From Clostridia bacterium (lineage in GTDB: Bacteria > Bacillota > Limnochordia > DTU080 > RSA5): DNA of 64,000 nt. Positions 55,933 through 64,000 of the stretch are shown one piece after another. Under the pieces are notes generated by a model, which saw only the letters and a list, made by a program, of their open reading frames with translations, was not told the origin of the DNA and ran no database searches. The stretch is taken from the NCBI GenBank assembly GCA_002919235.1, contig PKEX01000006.1, positions 17,485-81,484 of the forward strand, written 5' to 3'. Position 1 is the first letter of the stretch; every line of letters starts with the position of its first letter. The position numbers were made by a program, and so were the translations under genes.

Positions 55933-57204
55933 GTGAATATTGCGGACCTGCAGTCCAAGACCAATGCCGAACTTCACGAAATCGCCAAGGAGTACGAAAT
56001 CCCCGGCTACAGCAAGATGCGCAAGCAGCAGCTGATCCTCGAGATCCTCCGGGCGGAGACGGAGCGTGAAGGGCTCATCTTCACCCAGGGGATCTTGGAG
56101 GTCCTGCCCGACGGCTACGGGTTCCTGCGGGTCGACGGCTACACCCCGGGGCCCGACGACGTCTATGTCTCGCCGTCGCAGATCCGCCGGTTCAACTTGC
56201 GCACCGGCGACCTGGTCTTAGGGCAAGTGCGAAAACCGAAGGACGGGGAGCGGTACTACGCGCTCCTCAGGGTGAAGGCGGTCAACATGCGGGATCCCGA
56301 AGAGGCGATCCGCAGGCCGCACTTCGACGATCTGACGCCGATCTACCCCAATGAACGCCTCCGTTTGGAAGTTCCCCATCTGAAAGACGTGGCCACACGC
56401 CTCATCGACGTCATCGCACCGCTGGGCAAAGGGCAGCGGGGGATGATCGTCGCACCGCCTAAAGCAGGAAAGACCACCGTGCTCAAGAAAATTGCCAACA
56501 GCATCACCGAAAATCACCCTGAAGTCGAGCTGATGGTCCTCTTGATCGATGAGCGCCCCGAGGAAGTGACGGACATGGAGCGCTCGGTGGACGGGGAAGT
56601 GATCAGCTCGACGTTTGATATGCCGCCGGAAAATCACGTCCGCGTCGCCGACATGGTGCTGGAGCGGGCGAAGCGGCTGGTGGAGCACGGGATGGACGTC
56701 GTCATCCTCCTGGACAGCATCACCCGGCTGGCCAGGGCGCACAACCTGGTGGTTCCGCCCAGCGGCCGGACGCTCTCCGGGGGCGTCGACCCCGCTGCGC
56801 TGCACCGGCCGAAGCGGTTCTTCGGCGCGGCCCGGAACCTGGAAGAAGGCGGCAGCCTCACCATCTTGGCCACGGCTCTGGTGGAGACGGGCAGCAGGAT
56901 GGACGAGGTGATCTACGAAGAATTCAAAGGTACGGGCAATATGGAGCTCCACCTCGACCGGAAGCTGGCCGAGCGGAGGATCTTCCCGGCCATCGACATC
57001 CACCGGTCGGGAACGCGGAAAGAGGAACTGCTCTACACCGAGCGGGAGCTGGAGACGGCGTGGATCTTGCGAAAGCTCCTCAACTCCCTGGGCACGGCGG
57101 AGACCACCGACCTGCTCATCGAGCGGCTCAGCAATACCAAGTCGAACGCCGAGTTCAACGAACTGGTGGTCACGTCGAGCTTCGCCGAGAACATCCGCTC
57201 GTAG
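55933..57204 (+). CDS. rho: Transcription termination factor Rho
   Basis: A 423-residue hexameric RNA helicase: N-terminal helical and OB domain ([33 protein letters not shown]), Walker [26 protein letters not shown], Walker [17 protein letters not shown], and the R-loop [23 protein letters not shown] 55933 has AGGAGGA 8-10 nt upstream; the frame is open to ATG 55897 but without an SD. Rho often controls its own synthesis through the leader, which is long here. Confidence 0.96.
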   Translation: MNIADLQSKTNAELHEIAKEYEIPGYSKMRKQQLILEILRAETEREGLIFTQGILEVLPDGYGFLRVDGYTPGPDDVYVSPSQIRRFNLRTGDLVLGQVRKPKDGERYYALLRVKAVNMRDPEEAIRRPHFDDLTPIYPNERLRLEVPHLKDVATRLIDVIAPLGKGQRGMIVAPPKAGKTTVLKKIANSITENHPEVELMVLLIDERPEEVTDMERSVDGEVISSTFDMPPENHVRVADMVLERAKRLVEHGMDVVILLDSITRLARAHNLVVPPSGRTLSGGVDPAALHRPKRFFGAARNLEEGGSLTILATALVETGSRMDEVIYEEFKGTGNMELHLDRKLAERRIFPAIDIHRSGTRKEELLYTERELETAWILRKLLNSLGTAETTDLLIERLSNTKSNAEFNELVVTSSFAENIRS

Positions 57205-57299
57205 GGGCCGGGTCCAGTCCGAGTGTATATCTTTAGCCGGATTGGCTAAGCTAGTCCCGGGTTGTCAGGGACTGGTTGGCGGGGGAAAGGAAGTTGCGG

Positions 57300-58367
57300 A
57301 TGCGCTGGCTGCGGCGCCCGGCGCTTTGGGCAGGGATCATTGCCGGGGTCTTTGCGCTCACCATCGGTGGACAACCGTTTTCGTCGGAGCCCAGCGACGG
57401 GGGCGACGATCTGGTTGTCGTAGCCTCTATCGCTGTGGAGCCCCTGGAGGCCGCGCTGCTGCAGGCGGAGATCGGCCTCGAGCCGGGCGGGGCCGGCGAG
57501 TCCCCGGCGGTCGTCGCCCGAGGGGACGGTGACACCGGTCTTGCGGGCGACGGAGAGGATTCCGGTGCCGCCGACGCCGTAGGCGGTCCGACGGGCGGGG
57601 AGGAGGCGGCGCTGGAGGCCGCCGTCCAAAGGCCGCAAATCATCACCCACGTGGTGCAGAGCGGGGAGACCATCTCCCGGATCGCCGCCATGTACGGCAT
57701 TGATGAGGCGACGATCCTGGCCTCCAACGACCTGCCCAACGCGAACCGGATCGTGGTGGGCCAAAAGCTTGCGATTTTGACGATCCCCGGCGCGATTCAC
57801 AAGGTGAGGCAGGGCGAGAGCCTCTGGGAAATCGCCCGCACGTACCAGACGGACATGAACGAGATCATCGCCGTCAACCAGCTGGAAAACCCCAACCGGA
57901 TCCGGCCTCAACAGGAGCTGGTCATCCCGGGGGAAACGGCGGCGAAGATCGGCAGCGCCATCCGGTCCGAGCAGCTCGTCTCGGCGGACGGCCGCCTTCT
58001 CAAGGCGTTTAGCTGGCCGGTGACGGGCAGGATTTCGTCCCGGTACGGCCCCCGCTGGGGCAGGATGCACTACGGGATCGACATCGCGGTGAACACCGGC
58101 ACGCCGGTGCGGGCCAGCGCGCGGGGACGGGTGAGCTTCGCCGGCTGGAACGGCGGCTACGGTTACCTGGTCATCATCGATCACGGGAACAACGTGGAGA
58201 CCCGTTACGCGCACCTGTCCCGCATCCTGGTGAAGGTGGGGCAGTACGTCTCCCGCGGCGACGTCATCGCCCACAGCGGCAACACCGGGAACTCCACCGG
58301 CCCACACCTGCACTTTGAGATCCGCTACAAGGGCCAGGCGGTCAATCCCCTTAACTATCTTCAGTAA
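57300..58367 (+). CDS. Exported LysM/M23 peptidoglycan endopeptidase
   Basis: A 355-residue cell-wall enzyme: N-terminal membrane/signal helix (residues 8-24), an acidic linker of about 85 residues, two LysM domains (THVVQSGETISRIAAMYGI and HKVRQGESLWEIARTY onwards) and a C-terminal M23 (LytM) domain with zinc ligands in HYGIDIA and GPHLHFEIRY. M23 enzymes of this type act in division or spore engulfment. ATG 57300 has AAAGGAAG 6 nt upstream; TTG 57276 is an alternative. Two small hairpins (57231-57274) lie just upstream. Confidence 0.9.
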   Translation: MRWLRRPALWAGIIAGVFALTIGGQPFSSEPSDGGDDLVVVASIAVEPLEAALLQAEIGLEPGGAGESPAVVARGDGDTGLAGDGEDSGAADAVGGPTGGEEAALEAAVQRPQIITHVVQSGETISRIAAMYGIDEATILASNDLPNANRIVVGQKLAILTIPGAIHKVRQGESLWEIARTYQTDMNEIIAVNQLENPNRIRPQQELVIPGETAAKIGSAIRSEQLVSADGRLLKAFSWPVTGRISSRYGPRWGRMHYGIDIAVNTGTPVRASARGRVSFAGWNGGYGYLVIIDHGNNVETRYAHLSRILVKVGQYVSRGDVIAHSGNTGNSTGPHLHFEIRYKGQAVNPLNYLQ

Positions 58368-58420
58368 TCGTCCAGCAGGGGTGCCGGCGCCCGCTTTTGG
58401 AAACCGCGGGCAGAGCGCCG

Positions 58421-58450
58421 TTGCAGCCCGCTTCGCTCGTGTGCTATAAT
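58421..58450 (+). promoter_or_regulatory. Promoter of rpmE
   Basis: TTGCAG (58421-58426) and TATAAT (58445-58450), 18-bp spacer, with an extended TGC before the -10. Confidence 0.8.
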
Positions 58451-58475
58451 GACCTTCGTTGCGAGGTGATCGAAG

Positions 58476-58688
58476 GTGAAGACGGGGATCCATCCGCCCT
58501 ACTATCGCACCACCGTCACGTGCGCGTGCGGCGAGAGTTTTGAGACGGGTTCGACCAAGCAAAACCTCAGGGTGGAGATCTGCTCCAAGTGCCATCCGTT
58601 CTTTACAGGCACCCGCGGGCGGCTCGTGGACACGGGCGGCCGCGTGGAGCGGTTCCGCCGCCGGTTCAACCTGCCGGAGGAGAAGTGA
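58476..58688 (+). CDS. rpmE: 50S ribosomal protein bL31, zinc form
   Basis: A 70-residue ribosomal protein with the four zinc ligands of the C+ form (C16, C18 in TCACGE and C36, C39 in [10 protein letters not shown]). The C- paralogue would lack them, so zinc-replete expression is expected. GTG 58476 follows GAGGTGAT by 5 nt. Single-gene transcript with its own promoter and terminator. Confidence 0.97.
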   Translation: MKTGIHPPYYRTTVTCACGESFETGSTKQNLRVEICSKCHPFFTGTRGRLVDTGGRVERFRRRFNLPEEK

Positions 58689-58710
58689 GCGCGGAATCCG
58701 GCTCACGCAG

Positions 58711-58746
58711 GCGGGAGCGCAAATGGCGCTCCCGCTTTCTTTATTT
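58711..58746 (+). terminator. Intrinsic terminator after rpmE
   Basis: A 10-bp perfect stem (58711-58720 with 58726-58735), loop AAATG, followed by TTTCTTTATTT. Confidence 0.92.
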
Positions 58747-58763
58747 CTTCCGGGGATCGACGC

Positions 58764-58793
58764 TTGATCCAGGCAGCGGGCCCGTGGTAAAAT
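58764..58793 (+). promoter_or_regulatory. Promoter of the HTH-AAR module
   Basis: TTGATC (58764-58769) and TAAAAT (58788-58793), 18-bp spacer; start near 58800, inside the palindrome pair. Confidence 0.7.
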
Positions 58794-58798
58794 CCTGG

Positions 58799-58820
58799 GT
58801 GTACACAGAATTGTGCACAA
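58799..58820 (+). promoter_or_regulatory. Paired palindromes, probable operator
   Basis: GTGTACAC (58799-58806) and TTGTGCACAA (58811-58820) are two palindromes of related sequence with centres 13 bp apart, exactly over the predicted start point of the regulator gene. A dimeric HTH protein such as the next gene product could bind here and repress itself. Confidence 0.5.
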
Positions 58821-58835
58821 CCCTGGGGGACCGGC

Positions 58836-59363
58836 ATGGACCTGATGCGCATCGGCAGCAAGCTGATCAGCCGCACGCGCCTGATCCGCAGGCTCGACGA
58901 GATCCTGCAGATGCGCGTCGCGGGGAAGAGCCAGCAAGAGACCGCCGAAGCGCTGGGCGTCGACCGCACGTTCATCTCCCGGCTCGAAGCCTTGGGCGAG
59001 GTGCGCAAAGGGGGCAAGGTGGCCCTCATCGGGTTTCCCATCGAAAACAAGCGCGAGCTGGAAGAGGCGGCGCGGGCCGAAGGCGTCGACTTCGTGCTCC
59101 TCTTTACGGAAGAAGAGCGGTGGCGCTTCGCGGAAGGGATGTCGGGGGCCGAGCTCATCAACGAGATCATGAGGATCGGGGCGGAGCTGCGCTCCTACGA
59201 CGCGGTGATCCTGCTGGGTTCGGACATGCGCATCGGGCTGATGGAATCCTTGATCGGCAAGGAGAACGTCATCGGCATCGAAATCGGCCGGTCGCCCATC
59301 CGCCGCGACGTGCGGGTAGAGGTGGACCGGATCGTCGAGCTGCTCCGGGCTTTGAAGGTTTAG
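58836..59363 (+). CDS. HTH-domain regulator of the COG5322 module
   Basis: A 175-residue protein: an N-terminal helix-turn-helix (LQMRVAGKSQQETAEALG, then VDRTFISRLEALGEV) and a Rossmann-like C-terminal part (KVALIGFPIENKRELEEAA, YDAVILLGSDMRIGLMESLIG). A ligand- or nucleotide-binding regulator is likely. ATG 58836 follows GGGGG 8 nt upstream. It is first in a three-gene unit and has a palindromic site over its own promoter. Confidence 0.65.
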   Translation: MDLMRIGSKLISRTRLIRRLDEILQMRVAGKSQQETAEALGVDRTFISRLEALGEVRKGGKVALIGFPIENKRELEEAARAEGVDFVLLFTEEERWRFAEGMSGAELINEIMRIGAELRSYDAVILLGSDMRIGLMESLIGKENVIGIEIGRSPIRRDVRVEVDRIVELLRALKV

Positions 59364-59407
59364 CCGCGGTCCGGCGGGGCAGTCTTGGCATTGGGGGGCG
59401 AGCGCCC

Positions 59408-60346
59408 GTGAAGCGGGTGGTCAGTGTCAGCATCGGCTCGTCGAAGCGGGACCACCGCGTCGAGCTGGAGCTCTTGGGCGAACAGTTCGTGATCGAGCGG
59501 AGAGGGACCGACGGAGATCTGGAGCGGGCGGCCCGGATGATCCGGGAGCTGGACGGCAAGGTCGACGCCATCGGCCTCGGTGGGATGGACCTCTACATCT
59601 CGGCGGGGGGACGGCGGTACGTGATGCGGGACGCCCAGCGGCTGGTCCGCTGCGCATCCACCACCCCGGTGGTGGACGGCAGCGGCCTCAAGAACTCGCT
59701 GGAGCGCTGGGTCGTCCGGTATCTCGAGGAAGAGGGGATCGTCCGGTTTTCCGGGACCAAAGTGCTGATGATGGCCGCCGTCGACCGGTTCGGGATGGCC
59801 GAGGAACTGGTGGCCCGGGGCGCCCAGACGACCTTTGGCGACCTCATCTTCGCCCTGGGAGTCCCCGTCCCCATCCGGTCGCTGGTGGCGCTGGACCGCT
59901 TGGCCCGGGTTCTCGCACCCATCATCACGCAGCTTCCTTTTAAGTGGCTCTATCCCACCGGCGACAAGCAAGAGGTGACGGTGAGCAAGTTCTCCAGGTA
60001 TTTCCGGGAAGCGGCCATCATCGCCGGCGACTTCCACTTCATCCGCCGGTACCTGCCGGATGATCTCCGCGGCAAAGGGATCATCACCAACACCGTCACC
60101 CAGCGAGACGTCGCGCTTCTCAAAGAGCGGGGGGCCGCGTTCTTGGTGACGACCACGCCCAACCTGGGCGGCCGTTCCTTCGGCACCAACGTGATGGAGG
60201 CGGCGCTGGTGGCGGTGTCGGGGAAGAGACCCGAAGCCCTTTCCGCCGCGGATTACCTCGACTTGATGGCCCAGCTGGAGTTCCGGCCGTGGATCGCACG
60301 GTTTGACCCTGTCGCCTCCGGCGCCGCGCCGGTGACAGGGAACTGA
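59408..60346 (+). CDS. Protein of unknown function, often annotated quinate 5-dehydrogenase
   Basis: A 312-residue protein I recognise only by its place in Clostridia-type genomes, where it is named quinate 5-dehydrogenase without clear proof. No classic Rossmann GxGxxG is visible. Landmarks are SIGSSKRDHRVELELLG, DAIGLGGMDLYISAGGRRY, RRYLPDDLRGKGIITNTVT and LLKERGAAFLVTTTPNLGGR. GTG 59408 lies 9 nt after a G-run. It pairs with the downstream oxidoreductase and probably works with it. Confidence 0.5.
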   Translation: MKRVVSVSIGSSKRDHRVELELLGEQFVIERRGTDGDLERAARMIRELDGKVDAIGLGGMDLYISAGGRRYVMRDAQRLVRCASTTPVVDGSGLKNSLERWVVRYLEEEGIVRFSGTKVLMMAAVDRFGMAEELVARGAQTTFGDLIFALGVPVPIRSLVALDRLARVLAPIITQLPFKWLYPTGDKQEVTVSKFSRYFREAAIIAGDFHFIRRYLPDDLRGKGIITNTVTQRDVALLKERGAAFLVTTTPNLGGRSFGTNVMEAALVAVSGKRPEALSAADYLDLMAQLEFRPWIARFDPVASGAAPVTGN

Positions 60347-60380
60347 GCGGCGCACATTCCTACGCAGGAGGCGATGGTCC

Positions 60381-61502
60381 GTGGACACGTTTGCGTTTAT
60401 CCTTCATCCCCTGGAAATCCGGGACGTGGCCCGCAAGTTCGGCTTCGCCCGCAAGCTCCCTGACCGCTGGCTGGAGGCCCTCTTCCGCCGGGCACCGGCC
60501 CTCAAAGTGTCGGAGATCACGGGCGTCCGGTCGGTCTTGGGCAACGAGGTGAAGGGGTGGTTTGTCGCCTGCCCGCTCACCGCCCGCCAGATGCTGGAGC
60601 TTCCCGAGCCGTACGTGATGCGCAAGATCATCCAAGCGGCGCGGAAAGCGGAAGAGCTGGGCGCAAAGATCGTCGGGCTGGGGGCGTTCACGTCGGTGGT
60701 AGGCGATGCCGGGATCACCGTGGCCAAAGCGGTCAACATCGCCGTCACGACGGGAAACAGCTACACCGTGGCGACGGCGCTGCAAGGGGTGGAATACGCC
60801 GCGAAGCTCCTGGGAAAGGAGCTGCGCGGGAGCACCGTCGCGGTCCTCGGGGCTTCGGGCTCCATCGGCAAGGCGTGCGCCCGGATCATGGCCCGCCAGG
60901 GACACGACGTCACGCTGGTGGCCAGGAGGCGAGCGCCCCTGGAGGAGGTCGCGGAGCTGATCCAGGCCGAATCAGGGACGAGGCCGCGGGTGGAGACCGA
61001 TATTGACAAAGCGCTGCGGGAGGCGGACGTGGTCATCGCGGTGACCAGCGCGGTGGATGCCATCGTCGACGGCCGGTCGCTGAAGACCGGGGCCATCGTC
61101 TGTGACGTGGCGCGGCCCCGCAACGTGGCCAAAGCCATCGCCGAGATCCGGGACGACGTCTTCATCTTTGAGGGAGGAGTCGTCGCCCCGCCGGGGAACG
61201 TCCAGTTCAACTTCGACTTCGGTTTCCCGCCGGGGACTTCGTACGCCTGCATGGCGGAGACCATGGCCCTCGCCTTGGAAGGCCGCTTTGAGAACTTCAG
61301 TCTCGGCCGGGATCTCGAGGTGGAGAAGATCGACGAGATCACCCGCATCGCGGAGAAGCACGGCTTTAGGCTGGCGGGGTTGCGCAGCTTCGAGCGGGCG
61401 GTGACGCCCGAGTACGTAGAGCGGGTGCTGAAGGCGGTGGCCGCGAAAAATGGGGACCGGAGGACCATCAGCCTGGCCCCGGCCAGGGTTGACACTCCGT
61501 GA
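60381..61502 (+). CDS. Acyl-ACP reductase-like oxidoreductase (COG5322)
   Basis: A 373-residue NAD(P)-dependent oxidoreductase. It follows the layout of cyanobacterial acyl-ACP reductase: start AFILHPLEIRDVARKFG, LGAFTSVVG, TTGNSYTVATAL, Rossmann motif VAVLGASGSIGKACAR, later VVAPPGNVQFNFDFGFP and the end GRFENFSLGRDLEVEKIDEI with AEKHGFRLAGL. In cyanobacteria this enzyme makes fatty aldehydes. The active Cys is not pinned down here. GTG 60381 follows AGGAGG by 9 nt. Confidence 0.7.
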   Translation: MDTFAFILHPLEIRDVARKFGFARKLPDRWLEALFRRAPALKVSEITGVRSVLGNEVKGWFVACPLTARQMLELPEPYVMRKIIQAARKAEELGAKIVGLGAFTSVVGDAGITVAKAVNIAVTTGNSYTVATALQGVEYAAKLLGKELRGSTVAVLGASGSIGKACARIMARQGHDVTLVARRRAPLEEVAELIQAESGTRPRVETDIDKALREADVVIAVTSAVDAIVDGRSLKTGAIVCDVARPRNVAKAIAEIRDDVFIFEGGVVAPPGNVQFNFDFGFPPGTSYACMAETMALALEGRFENFSLGRDLEVEKIDEITRIAEKHGFRLAGLRSFERAVTPEYVERVLKAVAAKNGDRRTISLAPARVDTP

Positions 61503-61518
61503 GAGCGTAGGATATAAT
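61489..61518 (+). promoter_or_regulatory. Promoter of greA
   Basis: TTGACA (61489-61494) and TATAAT (61513-61518), 18-bp spacer; it overlaps the 3' end of the preceding gene. Confidence 0.85.
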
Positions 61519-61524
61519 CACGCC

Positions 61525-61750
61525 AAAAGCCACGGACCGCCAGATGCGGTAGCGCCTGGCTGGCATTCCACACGCGAAAGCCCAAGCACTGACCCGCATT
61601 GCCGGGCAGTGCTTTGTGATTCTCTTCCGGCGATGCGAGGAGATCTCCGTCGCCGGCCGTCACACCGAAGGCTGCATCAAGGACCAGGAGTGTCTCCGGC
61701 GAGTTCGGCGATGTTGTGGACGAATAATTAAGAAAGGAAGTACGCATCCC
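61525..61750 (+). promoter_or_regulatory. Long structured leader of greA
   Basis: About 225 nt of untranslated leader. It holds a hairpin GCCAG...CTGGC with inner GCG-GTAG-CGC (about 61535-61561) and a longer one (61584-61596 with 61603-61614, AAGCACTG...CAGTGCTT, one bulge) followed by TTTGTGATTCT, which looks like a weak terminator. This layout would suit attenuation. No known riboswitch signature was recognised. Confidence 0.45.
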
Positions 61751-62227
61751 ATGTCGGACAAAGAAGTGCTGCTCACCCCTGACGGTCTTTCCAAGCTCGA
61801 AAAGGAGCTGGATCACCTGAAGACTGTGAAGCGCAGGGAGGTTGCGGCCCGGATCAAGCAGGCCTTGGAGTTCGGCGACATATCGGAAAACTCGGAGTAC
61901 GACGACGCCAAGAACGAGCAGGCCTTCATCGAGGGGCGCATCGCGGCGCTGGAGAAGATGCTGCGCAATGCGAGGGTGATCGACCGGGACGAGATCGGCA
62001 CCGATGTGGTCACCGTCGGCTGCACGGTGCGCCTCAAGGACCTGGACCTCGGCGAAGAAGTGGAGTACACTCTAGTGGGGTCGGCGGAGGCCGATCCCGC
62101 GTCCTTCCGTATCTCGAACGAGTCGCCGGTGGGACGAGCCATCATGGGCCAGAAGGTGGGTGCGGTGGTCGAGGTGGAGGCGCCTGCCGGGACTTTGAGG
62201 TACCAGATCGTCAAGATCTCCCGTTGA
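61751..62227 (+). CDS. greA: Transcription elongation factor GreA
   Basis: Stimulates transcript cleavage in backtracked RNA polymerase. The 158-residue protein has the N-terminal coiled coil with its acidic tip ([16 protein letters not shown]) and the C-terminal FKBP-like domain ([17 protein letters not shown]). ATG 61751 has AAAGGAAG 10 nt upstream; a long open frame before it is leader. It is followed by lysS 43 nt later, an order common in Bacillota. Confidence 0.96.
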   Translation: MSDKEVLLTPDGLSKLEKELDHLKTVKRREVAARIKQALEFGDISENSEYDDAKNEQAFIEGRIAALEKMLRNARVIDRDEIGTDVVTVGCTVRLKDLDLGEEVEYTLVGSAEADPASFRISNESPVGRAIMGQKVGAVVEVEAPAGTLRYQIVKISR

Positions 62228-62270
62228 CGGCGATCCGGGGGACGCATGACGCACAAGGAGGCGCCCTCCC

Positions 62271-63773
62271 GTGGACGAGCAGACGACTCAGGACCTCTCC
62301 GTGCAAAGCGATGAAGCCCTGCTGAACGACCAAATGGCGGTCCGCCGCGCCAAGCTCGAGCGCCTCATCCAAGAGGGTCGAAACCCGTATGAGCTGGGCA
62401 TCGTCCCCACGCACACCGCTCGCCAGGTGGTGGAGGCGTTTGATCGCTGGAACGGGGAGCAGGTAGCCCTGGCCGGCCGCCTGCGGGCGATGCGGATTCA
62501 CGGCGGGGCGACGTTCGCCGATCTCCACGATTCCAGCGGCCGCATCCAGCTTTTCGTCCGGCTGGACGCCGTGGGCCAGCAGGCCTACGAGGCGTTCAAG
62601 GATCTGGACTTGGGCGACATCATCGGCGTGCGCGGCGTGGTGTTCAGGACGAAACGGGGCGAAGTCAGCGTCGAGGTGCAGGAGTTCGACCTGCAGGCCA
62701 AGGCGCTGCGGCCGCTGCCGGAGAAGTGGCACGGCCTGAAGGACATCGAACAGCGGTACCGCCGGCGCTACCTGGACTTGACCGTCAACCCCGATTCCCG
62801 CCGCGTCTTTCTCCTTCGGAGCCAGGTGGTGGCGGCGATCCGCCGGCTCTTGAACGAGCGGGGGTTCATCGAGGTCGAAACGCCTATGCTCCATCCCATC
62901 CCGGGGGGAGCCAATGCCCGCCCGTTCGAGACATACCACAACGCGTTGGACATGCCCCTCTATATGAGGATCGCTCCCGAGCTCTACCTCAAGCGGCTCC
63001 TGGTGGGCGGATTCGACAAGGTGTTCGAGATCGGCAAGAACTTCCGCAACGAAGGGATCTCCACAAAGCACAACCCGGAGTACACCTCGCTGGAGGCGTA
63101 CCAGGCGTTCGCGGACTACGAGGACATGATGGTGCTGACGGAGACCCTCATCAGCGAGGTGGCCCGGGAGGTGCTGGGCACTACCGTCATCCAGTACCAG
63201 GGACGGGAGATCGACCTCACGCCGCCGTGGGAACGCATCTCGATGCTGGAGGCCATCGAGAAGTACACCGGGATCGATTTCGAGGCGGCCGCCGGCCGGG
63301 AGATCGAGGTCGCCAAGGCGGCAGGGGTGCGCCTGCCCGACAATGCCACTCCTGGACAGGCCATCCTGGAGACGTTCGAGCAGAAAGTGGAGGAGCATCT
63401 CATCCAACCGGTGTTCGTCACCGATCACCCGGTGGATGTCTCGCCCCTGGCCAAGCGGCGCAAGGACAATCCCCGGTTCACGGAGCGGTTTGAACCGTAC
63501 ATCAACGGGTGGGAGATCGCCAACGGCTTTTCCGAGCTGAACGACCCCATCGACCAGCGCCTGCGCTTTGAGGAGCAGGTGCGCAAGAGAGAGGCCGGGG
63601 ACGACGAGGCGCACTTCATGGACGAGGACTTCCTCGAGGCGCTGGAGTACGGGATGCCTCCGGCGGGAGGGCTGGGGATCGGCATCGACCGGCTGGTGAT
63701 GCTCCTCACCGATTCGCCCTCCATTCGCGACGTGATCCTTTTCCCGCACATGCGCCCCAAAGGCCATGCGTAA
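62271..63773 (+). CDS. lysS: Lysyl-tRNA synthetase, class II
   Basis: Charges tRNA-Lys. The 500-residue class IIb enzyme has the OB anticodon-binding domain (VALAGRLRAMRIHGGATFADL), motif 1 (RRLLNERGFIEVETPML), motif 2 (GKNFRNEGISTKHNPEYTSLE) and motif 3 (GLGIGIDRLVMLL). GTG 62271 has AAGGAGG 9-12 nt upstream. A GC terminator hairpin follows the stop. Confidence 0.97.
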   Translation: MDEQTTQDLSVQSDEALLNDQMAVRRAKLERLIQEGRNPYELGIVPTHTARQVVEAFDRWNGEQVALAGRLRAMRIHGGATFADLHDSSGRIQLFVRLDAVGQQAYEAFKDLDLGDIIGVRGVVFRTKRGEVSVEVQEFDLQAKALRPLPEKWHGLKDIEQRYRRRYLDLTVNPDSRRVFLLRSQVVAAIRRLLNERGFIEVETPMLHPIPGGANARPFETYHNALDMPLYMRIAPELYLKRLLVGGFDKVFEIGKNFRNEGISTKHNPEYTSLEAYQAFADYEDMMVLTETLISEVAREVLGTTVIQYQGREIDLTPPWERISMLEAIEKYTGIDFEAAAGREIEVAKAAGVRLPDNATPGQAILETFEQKVEEHLIQPVFVTDHPVDVSPLAKRRKDNPRFTERFEPYINGWEIANGFSELNDPIDQRLRFEEQVRKREAGDDEAHFMDEDFLEALEYGMPPAGGLGIGIDRLVMLLTDSPSIRDVILFPHMRPKGHA

Positions 63774-63778
63774 CGGGG

Positions 63779-63812
63779 ACGGCCCCCCTTGATCCGGAAA
63801 GGGGGGCCGTGG
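63779..63812 (+). terminator. Terminator-like hairpin after lysS
   Basis: A 10-bp stem (63779-63788 with 63801-63810, ACGGCCCCCC paired with GGGGGGCCGT) and 12-nt loop. It is followed by GGTATATTTG rather than a clean T-run. Confidence 0.65.
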
Positions 63813-63893
63813 TATATTTGAGGTGCCGCAGGGCTGTCCCACCGGGAAGCGGCGACCGGGTGCCGCCGGGCGCCCGCCGGGAGAAAAACCCAC

Positions 63894-63922
63894 TTGACGG
63901 TGAGGCAGCACGGTGCTATGAT
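63894..63922 (+). promoter_or_regulatory. Promoter of a probable rRNA operon
   Basis: TTGACG (63894-63899) and TATGAT (63917-63922), 17-bp spacer. About 50 nt downstream comes CCTTGACAACTAAACAGCG, close to the leader sequence that precedes 16S rRNA in many Bacillota. The rRNA gene itself would begin beyond the window. Confidence 0.65.
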
Positions 63923-64000
63923 GAAAAATGCCGCTTGCGAGAGCGGCGGATCCGGCTGGGGAAGCCGGAGGGTTGGTCCTTGACAACTAAACAGCGTGTG

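Noticed and set aside
62211..63986. A 591-codon open frame opposite lysS
   Set aside because: It is a shadow of lysS; its codons mirror the lysS pattern and no family features appear.

Overview
The window is high-GC DNA (roughly two thirds G+C) with dense, largely co-oriented operons. GTG and TTG starts are common and Shine-Dalgarno (SD) sequences are strong. Gene content points to an endospore-forming member of the Bacillota: a Gin/CsfB-like anti-sigma factor, a Spo0E-like peptide, an AbrB gene whose leader carries two tandem Spo0A boxes, and the order gin - decarboxylase - tmk - yaaR - holB - ricT - rsmI - abrB - metG - tatD, which is the Bacillus order near the origin. A predicted outer-membrane beta-barrel gene next to an MMPL exporter and a LolA-like gene argues for a two-membrane (diderm) lineage such as Limnochordia. 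Other high-GC Clostridia-like groups cannot be excluded from the sequence alone.

Layout. 1-1530 (minus): sulfate assimilation (cysH, cut by the window edge, and sat). 1753-8775 (plus): the gin-to-rsmI replication/sporulation cluster with an inserted R3H-type ring ATPase. 8779-9577 (minus): abrB and a UPF0756 membrane protein. 9637-13864 (plus): T-box-controlled metG, then tatD and a degenerate HhH-GPD-like protein. 13901-15565: purA and tRNA-Val. 15586-21051: a winged-helix regulator followed by an MMPL exporter, a LolA-like exported protein and a beta-barrel. 21080-23627: a TauE/SafE and DUF1634 pair, then TerC under a manganese (yybP-ykoY) riboswitch. 23698-25324: spo0E-like gene, tRNA-Thr, tRNA-Gly, a DUF421 membrane protein and tRNA-Arg.

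25483-32112 is a mixed stretch: a small conserved-looking ORF, glycerate kinase, folD, an exported EEP phosphohydrolase, two membrane proteins of unknown role, pdxS and an HtrA protease. 32199-39279: rex, a polyprenyl diphosphate synthase, tatA with two tandem tatC genes, hemD-hemB-hemL and ndk. 39324-50348 (minus): an 11-kb cluster of MoxR ATPase, DUF58 and von Willebrand A membrane proteins. 50499-54626: speE, speB, a DUF624-like protein and pyrG. 54676-64000: a DUF151 nuclease-like protein, rho, a LysM/M23 peptidase, rpmE, a three-gene module ending in an acyl-ACP-reductase-like oxidoreductase, greA, lysS, and the promoter and leader of what is probably an rRNA operon just outside the window.

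Functional links. The YaaO-type decarboxylase, SpeB and SpeE together could make putrescine and spermidine from arginine. The twin-arginine genes lie beside heme genes. The exporter, LolA-like protein and barrel could form one route carrying a hydrophobic substrate across two membranes. Many genes have readable sigma-A promoters (TTGACA/TATAAT with 17-18 bp spacing) and intrinsic terminators, so transcription units can be drawn with fair confidence. All functional calls rest on reading motifs by eye, with no database search.
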